13,662 bases of DNA from Thermoplasmata archaeon (lineage in GTDB: Archaea; Thermoplasmatota; Thermoplasmata; Thermoplasmatales; Thermoplasmataceae): positions 1 through 13,662 of the forward strand of contig JAJZLW010000002.1 of assembly GCA_021850505.1 (NCBI GenBank), in the 5' to 3' direction. Positions 6,159 to 12,602 of this stretch are shown piece by piece (the first letter of the stretch is position 1; every line of letters begins with the position of its first letter). The notes under the pieces are model-generated. The model was not told the origin of the DNA. It worked only from the letters and a program-made list of their open reading frames with translations, and searched no databases. The position numbers and the translations under genes are program-made.

Positions 6159-7445
6159 ATGGAGACCGAACAAAACAGCAACTACATGCTTCCGGTAATA
6201 GGTTCTTTCCTAGGCTGGCTGATGGATGGATATGTTACAATTTCTTATTTGATCCAGGAATCCACAATCCAACCCTTGTTCTTTCCCGGTGACCTTTACA
6301 TAGTGTATTTCTTTCTATTTGTAGTTAATGGGATAGCAAGAGCTATCGGTGCTGCCTTCTTAGGCAACTTCATAGGTGACAGGCTAGGAAGAAAGAGAAT
6401 GATGGTTGTTACGATCCTGATATTCTCGCTATCAAGCTTCTCACTCGGTTTTCTTCCGACTTATGCACAGATAGGACCTGCTGCTCCTGTCATAATGGGT
6501 GTTCTTTTATTCATGATGGGACTTTTTGCAGGAGCAGAGTATGGAGGGGGAACCGCACTCTCTATGGAAAGCGTTCCGATGGAAAAGAGAAACCTAATGG
6601 GTGCTTTTGTTCAGAGCGGATTTGGCGTTGGCTATGCAATTCTAGGGTTCGTCTATTTTATAATATCCAGTGTGACCGGTCCAGCTTATGTCACAATCGG
6701 TTGGAGGATCCTTTTCATCACAACTATCATCCCGGGTCTTTCGGCTTTTGGAATCCGGTTCTTCATGCCGGAATCAAAGGTATTTGAAGCCGCCAAAAAA
6801 AAGAAAGAGATATACAAATTTCCTCTCCTGAAACTTGTAATGGATTCCTGGAAAGTCATTCTGGTTCTATTGGCGATTACCGGTGGATTGTTGTTTATAG
6901 ACACCGCAACATTCAGCCTATACCCAACAATTTTCCAGGAGGTTGATGGATTTACAAGACCTACAACCGGTTTCTGGGTAGCTATTATAAATCTGATCTC
7001 CATCGCTGGCGTTATTCTTGGAGGGACCTTCGCAAGATTTTCCAATAAGAGACTTATACACATGTTCCGTTATTCTGTGATATTCCTGATTGCAACTATC
7101 ATAATTGACATGTTCGCATTTTCACATTCCTTATTAGATGTGGTGGTTGCCTTTTCCATCCAGGCATTCTTCGAGGCAATGATCTTCTCGTCACTGCCTG
7201 CATTCATGTCGGAATCCTTCAGTAAGCTATACAGGACAACAGGAGTCGGTTTCGTCTATAACCTCGGTTCAACTTTAGGTTCCCTGGCAATCCTTGTTAT
7301 ACCAACCTTTTCGCTAATTTACGGCTGGAAGTTATTCTGGCTATTCTCAGTGGTTGGTGCCACTCTGATAATGTTACTTGGAATGTCCATTTCAGCCAGA
7401 ATGGTTGCTGAGTCCGATAAAAGAGTTGATGCAATTACACAGTAA
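6159..7445 (+). CDS. Major facilitator superfamily transporter, metabolite:H+ symporter-like
   Basis: A 428-residue integral membrane protein with about 12 predicted helices. MFS hallmarks include an Asp in the first helix (GWLMDGY, Asp23) and the loop 2-3 motif GDRLGRKR (73-80). GAEYGGG in helix 4 (125-131) is followed by MEKRN in the next loop, and PES at the start of the central cytoplasmic loop (204-206) is followed by a lysine-rich AAKKKKE stretch. The pattern is closest to the sugar/organic-acid:proton symporters (ShiA/PcaK/NanT-like branch) rather than drug exporters, which suggests uptake using the steep proton gradient of an acidophile. The substrate cannot be read from the sequence. 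Because it follows a pantothenate kinase gene, pantothenate is a candidate, but this is only inference from position. The stop lies 3 nt from that of the convergent amidohydrolase gene. Confidence 0.88.
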   Translation: METEQNSNYMLPVIGSFLGWLMDGYVTISYLIQESTIQPLFFPGDLYIVYFFLFVVNGIARAIGAAFLGNFIGDRLGRKRMMVVTILIFSLSSFSLGFLPTYAQIGPAAPVIMGVLLFMMGLFAGAEYGGGTALSMESVPMEKRNLMGAFVQSGFGVGYAILGFVYFIISSVTGPAYVTIGWRILFITTIIPGLSAFGIRFFMPESKVFEAAKKKKEIYKFPLLKLVMDSWKVILVLLAITGGLLFIDTATFSLYPTIFQEVDGFTRPTTGFWVAIINLISIAGVILGGTFARFSNKRLIHMFRYSVIFLIATIIIDMFAFSHSLLDVVVAFSIQAFFEAMIFSSLPAFMSESFSKLYRTTGVGFVYNLGSTLGSLAILVIPTFSLIYGWKLFWLFSVVGATLIMLLGMSISARMVAESDKRVDAITQ

Positions 7446-7448
7446 ATA

Positions 7449-8576
7449 TCACTCTTCGTATACTGTCTTTCCCTCTCCGATCACATTTACAGGATGGCTT
7501 GTGAATTCAAATGGGTCACTGTTCCAGACCACCAGGGAGGCCAGATAGCCCTTTCTGATCGATCCCAATTTTTCAGCACCAATTATTTCTGCAGTTGATT
7601 TTGTCAATCGTGATACCGCCTCAGGCTTACTCATTCCGAACCTGACAAAATGCCTCATTGTCAGGAATATATTACGCTGCAGGATCACTGGATGGTCGCT
7701 CATCATTCCAAAGTTGACACCCGATTCATGAACTATCCTGCAATTCCTCCAGGTTTCATGCTTCAGTTCAACTTTATAAGGATGGGAGTCCAGCGGTCCG
7801 TAAATTAATGGGATATTATTCTTCTTCAACTCAAGAAACGGCTCAGGTCTGAATATATCGAGTCCATGGTTAACAACGAATTTGAAACCAAATTCCTTAG
7901 AAAGCTGGATTGCAGTGTAAAGATCATCCTCCTTATGTAGATGGATCATCATCTTGTATTTTCCGGAAAGAATATCCATGAATACTTCTGTCAGTGGTTC
8001 AATCTCCTCCAATATCTTTTTCTTTTTCCTTAAAAGTTCCTTCGCTTTAACTGCCTTGGCGAAATTTTCCCTCAGAAGAGCAACAGCACCCATTCTCGTG
8101 TTTGGGCGTTTACCATGCCATTCGACTGTACTTCTCGGATTATAGCCAAGCGCAGCTTTGATCCCAATTTCCTTGACAAAGGCATCTCTTGTGTTGTTTG
8201 CAAAATTTCTGATCAGAGCAGCTTTGCCACCTATTGGATTTCCGCTCCCCGGGAGCACTGTGGAATATAGAACTCCAGCCTCAACAGACTCCTTGAATGC
8301 ATGATCATCCATGTATACGCTGTCAATTGCCCTGACGAGTGGATATATTGAGTCCATATGTTCGTTAGCCTCACTCTCCGTGTAAGGTTCTCCAGCTCGA
8401 TCCATACCTATGTGACTATGGCCGTCCAGAAAAGCTGGGGTTACAACACCCTCAGCAATTATCTCACCATCAGGTTTCTTTGAGCCAACATATTTTATCT
8501 CAGAATCAAAACCAACATACTGATCTTTTAAGACCTTCTCACCATCGTACAGGTACTTTGCTTTCACTACTTTCAT
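7449..8576 (-). CDS. Metal-dependent amidohydrolase (COG1228, imidazolonepropionase-related)
   Basis: A 375-residue amidohydrolase-superfamily protein. Metal-site residues are visible in order: GHSH (His53, His55), IHLHKEDD (His212, His214), NHGLD (His237) and SDHP (Asp294). The family-typical SGNPIGGKAAL (111-121) and GPLDSHPYKVEL (260-271) are also present. The C-terminal LGSIRKGYLASLVVWNSDPFE returns to the beta-sandwich that packs against the N-terminal strands, as expected for this superfamily. The pattern matches the COG1228 group often labelled imidazolonepropionase-like. I see no histidine-utilisation neighbours, so that specific role is not supported, and the true substrate (a cyclic amide, dipeptide or similar) is unknown. 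There is no signal peptide, so it is cytosolic. The ATG at 8576 lies about 26 nt after a TATA-like element with no ribosome binding site. A short lysine-rich helix (RKKKKILEEIE, 183-193) sits inside the barrel as a family-specific insertion. Confidence 0.88.
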   Translation of the reverse strand: MKVVKAKYLYDGEKVLKDQYVGFDSEIKYVGSKKPDGEIIAEGVVTPAFLDGHSHIGMDRAGEPYTESEANEHMDSIYPLVRAIDSVYMDDHAFKESVEAGVLYSTVLPGSGNPIGGKAALIRNFANNTRDAFVKEIGIKAALGYNPRSTVEWHGKRPNTRMGAVALLRENFAKAVKAKELLRKKKKILEEIEPLTEVFMDILSGKYKMMIHLHKEDDLYTAIQLSKEFGFKFVVNHGLDIFRPEPFLELKKNNIPLIYGPLDSHPYKVELKHETWRNCRIVHESGVNFGMMSDHPVILQRNIFLTMRHFVRFGMSKPEAVSRLTKSTAEIIGAEKLGSIRKGYLASLVVWNSDPFEFTSHPVNVIGEGKTVYEE

Positions 8577-8597
8577 ATAATCATGAGAATGTCTACG

Positions 8598-8607
8598 TAT
8601 AAAATAA
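8598..8607. promoter_or_regulatory. TATA element in the divergent amidohydrolase/RNase P intergenic region
   Basis: The plus strand reads TATAAAATAA; the minus strand reads TTATTTTATA. The minus-strand reading is centred about 26 nt from the amidohydrolase ATG at 8576, correct for a leaderless transcript. The plus-strand reading would start transcription near 8628, giving a leader of about 29 nt for the gene starting at 8657. One element may therefore serve both genes. Confidence 0.5.
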
Positions 8608-8656
8608 GATCAATCCGATCCAAAAAGATAGATACGCAAATTGCAATCTGGAGTCA

Positions 8657-8926
8657 GTGAAGGGCTCTAATATCAGGAAACGATACATCCTGCTGAAAGC
8701 AAACAATGAAAATCTCAATGCAACTGTCAATGATCTATACCGAAAATTTGGCACCAAATTAAAGTGGATAAATGGGGATAATGCCATTGTATTGACCGAT
8801 CAATTCCAGAAGGACGTTATATGTCAGTATATTCAGAATAAAACGGGTGTTTCGATAATCACAGTCAGCGGGACTATAAAGAAATGCAAATCACTTCTTA
8901 ACATACCGAAGCTCCAGGCCGGATAA
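8657..8926 (+). CDS. rnp2: RNase P protein component 2 (Pop5/Rpp14 family), short form
   Basis: An 89-residue protein that matches the Pop5/Rpp14 pattern. The N-terminal strand RKRYILLKA (7-15) corresponds to the usual RxRYIxxEI/KV strand of archaeal Pop5. A central helix-strand section (NDLYRKFG, then DNAIVLTDQF) follows, and the conserved final element VSGTIKKCKS (70-79) matches the VSGTIRxxR signature. Pop5 binds Rpp30 and the catalytic RNA of RNase P, which cuts the 5' leader from precursor tRNAs. The protein is shorter than typical archaeal Pop5 (about 110-130 residues), mainly at the C terminus. The start is a GTG; the frame has no other start before an in-frame TAA at 8600. GGAG at 8650-8653 lies only 3 nt from the GTG, so its role in initiation is doubtful. 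The last 36 nt overlap the convergent rfcL gene. Assignment is by motif only. Confidence 0.72.
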   Translation: MKGSNIRKRYILLKANNENLNATVNDLYRKFGTKLKWINGDNAIVLTDQFQKDVICQYIQNKTGVSIITVSGTIKKCKSLLNIPKLQAG

Positions 8927-10174
8927 AGTTTGAACTTCAAGATCCGAGAGTTGAAGTCTCGTTGCAACTTCCTCAAAAACCTGGCCAGAGGTTCTTGCTA
9001 GTTCCTGAAAAAACCATTTCTGGTCTGAAACTGTTGAGTCTGATGCATGTGTATACCTTGCCAGTTTGTTTAGGGCGGATCTCCTTGCATTCCTGGAATC
9101 TTTCATAGATGACATTTTGCCTAGATATCCTGGAAATTGAAACTTCAGGAAATGTTTTTCCGATCTTGTTATCGATGATCCAATCAGAGATGCAATCTCC
9201 TGTGAATACGATAAAAATGCGAAATGCTGCTTCCTTATAACCAAATTAGCATATAAATCTGCAATTGAAAGAATATTATATGATTCATCGAGATCTTCAA
9301 TATCCTTTGCAGCACCTGAGAGGTTATTATCTATCCAGAGTTGGAACATGTCCGGCGTCACATCTAGATCAACAATAGACTGAAGAGAAAGGTCTGGATC
9401 CCTTAATACTAATACATTCTCGAGTGCTTTAAAGATTGACGTGATCTGATCTCTTTCTGCGGAAGGTAAAGCATTTTCCTGAACACTTGCAGCCTCAACA
9501 TCATTCAAAATGGCCCTTATGTCAATGCCATCACGATCAAATATTTCATTCAGGACCTCAGCCCTTACAGTTCGGTTTTCCAGTTCAAGAATCTGCCTGA
9601 TTCTTTTGAATAAACTTATCCTGAAATTTTTTGCATTATTGTCATTTCTCCTGAGATATTGCTTGAACTCTATTATTTCAGACAGCCCTAAAACTAGGTC
9701 GGCACCCTGCTTTCTTCTGAAATCGTAGTATTCATTCATTGTTATTATTATTGGGTTTCTCGATGCCCTGATGACAGATGCCAGTTCCCTTATCCCGCCT
9801 GAATCATCTGCGTTTCTCCCCTCATGCATGTTGTCTGCTTCATCAATAAGTATGACTTTATCCACAGACCTCTTTTCTGCTTCAAAAGACATTAGGTCTC
9901 TTGTCGATGCTGCATTGCCTGCAATTTCCCTTATCTTGTCCCTGTTCCTCTGAGAGGACCCGTTCATCTCTATTACAGGAACGTTAAGATTGTTGGCAAT
10001 GCACAGTGCGGTCGTTGTCTTTCCTATTCCAGGTGGACCGAATATTAGAAGTGATTTTTTCCTTGGATTTCCAGACTTCCATGAATCAATCCATTCATTG
10101 ATTTTTAAAAATATGTCATCGGAAATAATAAGATCCGAGAGCTTTTTAGGTCTGTATTTCTCAGTCCACTGCAT
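8891..10174 (-). CDS. rfcL: Replication factor C large subunit (clamp loader)
   Basis: The large subunit of the archaeal clamp loader, which with RfcS opens and loads the PCNA sliding clamp at primer-template junctions using ATP. The 427 residues begin with the RFC signature WTEKYRPKKLSDLI (3-16). The Walker A loop GPPGIGKTT is at 46-54, Walker B KVILIDEAD at 106-114 and the sensor 1 strand IIITMNE at 142-148. A lid domain and a helical C-terminal collar follow. The length is at the short end for archaeal RfcL (often 450-500). The C terminus ends EVQTLSGLELRYVKK and shows no clear PCNA-interacting QxxhxxFF box. The ATG at 10174 has no ribosome binding site but has a TATA-like element about 26 nt upstream, so it is probably leaderless. 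The 3' end overlaps the convergent Pop5-like gene by 36 nt. Confidence 0.95.
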   Translation of the reverse strand: MQWTEKYRPKKLSDLIISDDIFLKINEWIDSWKSGNPRKKSLLIFGPPGIGKTTTALCIANNLNVPVIEMNGSSQRNRDKIREIAGNAASTRDLMSFEAEKRSVDKVILIDEADNMHEGRNADDSGGIRELASVIRASRNPIIITMNEYYDFRRKQGADLVLGLSEIIEFKQYLRRNDNNAKNFRISLFKRIRQILELENRTVRAEVLNEIFDRDGIDIRAILNDVEAASVQENALPSAERDQITSIFKALENVLVLRDPDLSLQSIVDLDVTPDMFQLWIDNNLSGAAKDIEDLDESYNILSIADLYANLVIRKQHFAFLSYSQEIASLIGSSITRSEKHFLKFQFPGYLGKMSSMKDSRNARRSALNKLARYTHASDSTVSDQKWFFQELARTSGQVFEEVATRLQLSDLEVQTLSGLELRYVKK

Positions 10175-10195
10175 CTGTCATGTTATCTCACAGTG

Positions 10196-10203
10196 AATTT
10201 AAC
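10196..10203 (-). promoter_or_regulatory. Candidate TATA element for rfcL
   Basis: The minus strand reads GTTAAATT, centred about 26 nt upstream of the rfcL ATG and preceded by a purine-rich GAAAG that could be a TFB recognition element. The match is moderate; spacing is the main support. Confidence 0.4.
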
Positions 10204-10306
10204 CTTTCATTTTCATAATGAGACTTCTATGCAATTCAACATTCAATTCTGACACGTCGATAAAAACAAAACTTAGAAACGTTTTAATCAATATTCTTTA
10301 TTGCAC

Positions 10307-10314
10307 ATTATATT
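10307..10314 (+). promoter_or_regulatory. Candidate TATA element for the six-helix membrane protein gene
   Basis: ATTATATT is centred about 24 nt before the ATG at 10334. An alternative element, GTTTTAATCAATAT (about 10281-10294), sits the right distance from the TTG at 10313. The choice between them decides the start codon of the gene. Confidence 0.4.
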
Positions 10315-10333
10315 GGACAAAAAGAAAGCCTTA

Positions 10334-10954
10334 ATGTTTGTTCCATGGTTTATAATTTTAGTCTTTTGTATTGTTATCGGTCTAGGTCTAGCAGAATCTC
10401 GAATTAAAATATTTGGAAGCCAAATAACATATTATGATTCCTTTCCAGTTGCGGTAGCAGGAATTTATTTCTTCACTATAATAAGCATCGTTTCAGCATT
10501 CGCTATTGCCGAGGCTAAACGTAGGAACATAATTGATGCGATTTGGATGACTATTTGCGGGCTGGCTTTTTATGAGGCTGTTTTTGCCTTTATCTATGCT
10601 GTATATTCAGGTGATATTCATCTTCTGGTACCAGAATACGGTTTTCCTTCATCCGGTTGGCCTGGATATGCAACATGGTTCCTGGAGGAGATCCTGATAT
10701 TTCTTTTGAGCTACCCACTCTGGTGGCAAATGAGGTTTGGAAAGTTCCAGTTAGTTCTTATTGTAATGTTCTCTTGCTCATTTTTAGCATGGTTGTATGC
10801 ATTTGATTTTCTATATCCTCCAATTAGCTATTCTCCATGGGTGCTATTAGTCAACACAACCACTGAATTAACAGGAACAGTTCTACTCTCGGTTTTATTA
10901 CGCCAAAAATTAATAATGAAGCAGAAAGAGCAACCATTGAAAAATGCTTATTGA
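10334..10954 (+). CDS. Six-helix integral membrane protein, unrecognised
   Basis: I do not recognise this family. From the ATG at 10334 it has 206 residues; the frame is also open from TTG codons at 10301 (217 residues) and 10313. About six membrane helices are predicted, at residues 2-19, 39-59, 67-90, 112-132, 137-157 and 167-189. Polar or charged residues within or near helices include FYEAVF (Glu81) and TWFLEEI (Glu118, Glu119). The fourth helix follows a loop rich in Gly, Pro and Tyr (PEYGFPSSGWPGY). The C-terminal tail is basic then polar (RQKLIMKQKEQPLKNAY) and probably cytosolic. No catalytic motif is evident. The gene precedes the flippase on the same strand by about 114 nt, but a separate TATA-like element before the flippase argues against a tight operon. 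It may be restricted to this archaeal group; that is a guess. Confidence 0.65.
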   Translation: MFVPWFIILVFCIVIGLGLAESRIKIFGSQITYYDSFPVAVAGIYFFTIISIVSAFAIAEAKRRNIIDAIWMTICGLAFYEAVFAFIYAVYSGDIHLLVPEYGFPSSGWPGYATWFLEEILIFLLSYPLWWQMRFGKFQLVLIVMFSCSFLAWLYAFDFLYPPISYSPWVLLVNTTTELTGTVLLSVLLRQKLIMKQKEQPLKNAY

Positions 10955-11034
10955 GATGAATATTATTGGGTAATTATAAACATCTGTCCTCCAAAAATAT
11001 TAAAACCGAACTGAAATCTGTCACATAAGAAGAC

Positions 11035-11045
11035 ATAATATTAAT
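11035..11045 (+). promoter_or_regulatory. Candidate TATA element for the flippase gene
   Basis: ATAATATTAAT is centred about 29 nt before the TTG at 11069. This is slightly long but within the archaeal range, and it supports a leaderless or very short-leader transcript starting close to that codon. There is no ribosome binding site between it and the start (the interval ends CTGCCCCG). Confidence 0.4.
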
Positions 11046-11068
11046 TCTGCATTTACATTACTGCCCCG

Positions 11069-12598
11069 TTGCTTAAATCTAAGACACCTTTATTGGTAGT
11101 CCAGAACATTTTTAACAGTCTTTTCGGGCTAGTTGGTGTTTTCTTTATTACTAGGTTTTATCCAGTTTCATGGGGCATTCTTTCATTCGCGATAGGTTTC
11201 GTTGGCCTTTTTTCGTTTCTTTCAGATCTGGGTTATTCAACAGCTTATGTTAGATTTCTTTCCAGTGGAATGGACGAGGGAAAGGCTAATTCAAATATAC
11301 TTGCGATCAAAATGGTTCTGGGGGCAATATTTGCTGCTGTTACTTTTGCAGCCTTGTTTTTCTGGACTGATATACTCCACAGGGGATTTGAATTCGCGAT
11401 AGATTACTGGGTAATCATCGGTTTAATACCATATTATTTCTTCGTGAGTCTTGGGAGTTTTCCACAGTCATACTTCAGGTCAAAAATCTCGTCAGCCAAA
11501 TATGTAATACCACTGATGGCCGACGCAGCCATTAGAAATTCAATCTTCATTGTAATGGGTATTGTTGCAATAATAAATGTAAATTATCTTTCCGATGCTT
11601 CAGCGGCAATATTGCTATCTCTATCATACGATGTGTCATACTTCTTTTACTTTTATTTTTCATACCGCTTCGGCAGGCCTTGGAAATTTTCAGGTGTTGA
11701 TCTTGAAACAATTAAAAAATACACCCAGATTGCCATCCCTCTTGCCATTGCCGGCGTGGTCGGCTCAATAAATACGAATATAGACAAGATAATAATCCAG
11801 TTTTTCTGGGGTGACTTTGCGACCGGTGGTTTTTACCTTGACCAGAAGCTTGCTCTAGTTATAAGCAGTTTTGGGGGAGCTCTTACTGTATTCTTCCTGC
11901 CCATCCTGTCAAAACTGCATTCGTCTTCAGATAGTTCTGACCTGAACCAAACGACAAATGAATTTGAGAGGCTTGTGATCATTTTCATACTGCCCCTTGT
12001 CATAATGACTTTTTTCCTCAGCTATTACATAGTGAGAATATTCAGCGCACTTTTCACACCATATTCTGACATATTATCAATTCTGTCAGTATCTGCTATT
12101 TTCACTGTTCTGGTCACGGCATCAAGTTCAGCCCTGATCGCCAAGGGCAAGGCAAGAATTGTCGGAAGTCTTTCTATTCTTTCAATGACTGTGAACATTA
12201 TACTGAATTTTATCCTGATACCTCAGGAAATATTCGGAATACGATACCTATCTATAGGCCCCCTCGGTGGAGGAGTTAGCTCTTTAGTTGCAAGCATAAT
12301 TTATTATCTGGGTCTAAGGATCTTTCTAACCAGAACATCCGGAATCAAATTTGCCGGCAGAACCTTTTATCCTCTGCTTGCCGGGGCTGTTGAGGCGCTA
12401 TTTCTTTACTATATTACGAGGATTGTTAGTCCCGAGAGAATTTTCATACTCATACCAGTAATGTTTGGCGCGGGGGTAATTTTCACTGGCACACTGCTCT
12501 TAACAAGACAGATTGAATGGAGTGACTTAACTGCATTCATTAAAAACCTGCTCAACCCGTTCCATCTTACCAACACGTTTAGGGAAGAGAATAAATGA
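11069..12598 (+). CDS. Polysaccharide/lipid-linked glycan flippase (Wzx-like, MOP superfamily)
   Basis: A 509-residue protein with about 14 predicted membrane helices, the usual size and count for Wzx/RfbX-type exporters of the MOP superfamily. The N-terminal half has the family-typical SDLGYSTAYVRFLSSG (52-67), where bacterial relatives read DLGLGTALVRF. Other supports are a central loop with NTNIDKIIIQFFWG, in which a charged Asn/Asp-Lys cluster follows a helix, and paired helices to the end. The family moves lipid-linked oligosaccharides across the cytoplasmic membrane. In archaea such proteins supply glycan for surface N-glycosylation, which would suit the sequon-rich surface protein elsewhere in this window, but no glycosyltransferase genes adjoin it here. 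The start is a TTG at 11069, because the next in-frame Met is residue 68, past the first helices. The stop lies 4 nt from that of the convergent ACAD gene. Confidence 0.88.
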   Translation: MLKSKTPLLVVQNIFNSLFGLVGVFFITRFYPVSWGILSFAIGFVGLFSFLSDLGYSTAYVRFLSSGMDEGKANSNILAIKMVLGAIFAAVTFAALFFWTDILHRGFEFAIDYWVIIGLIPYYFFVSLGSFPQSYFRSKISSAKYVIPLMADAAIRNSIFIVMGIVAIINVNYLSDASAAILLSLSYDVSYFFYFYFSYRFGRPWKFSGVDLETIKKYTQIAIPLAIAGVVGSINTNIDKIIIQFFWGDFATGGFYLDQKLALVISSFGGALTVFFLPILSKLHSSSDSSDLNQTTNEFERLVIIFILPLVIMTFFLSYYIVRIFSALFTPYSDILSILSVSAIFTVLVTASSSALIAKGKARIVGSLSILSMTVNIILNFILIPQEIFGIRYLSIGPLGGGVSSLVASIIYYLGLRIFLTRTSGIKFAGRTFYPLLAGAVEALFLYYITRIVSPERIFILIPVMFGAGVIFTGTLLLTRQIEWSDLTAFIKNLLNPFHLTNTFREENK

Positions 12599-12602
12599 GA
12601 AA

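Noticed and set aside
10175..10333. tRNA, small RNA or CRISPR in the intergenic regions
   Set aside because: The gaps here and at 10955-11068, 4961-5121 and 2698-2800 are short and A/T-rich with promoter-like elements only. No cloverleaf, CCA-flanked arms or regularly spaced repeats were seen.
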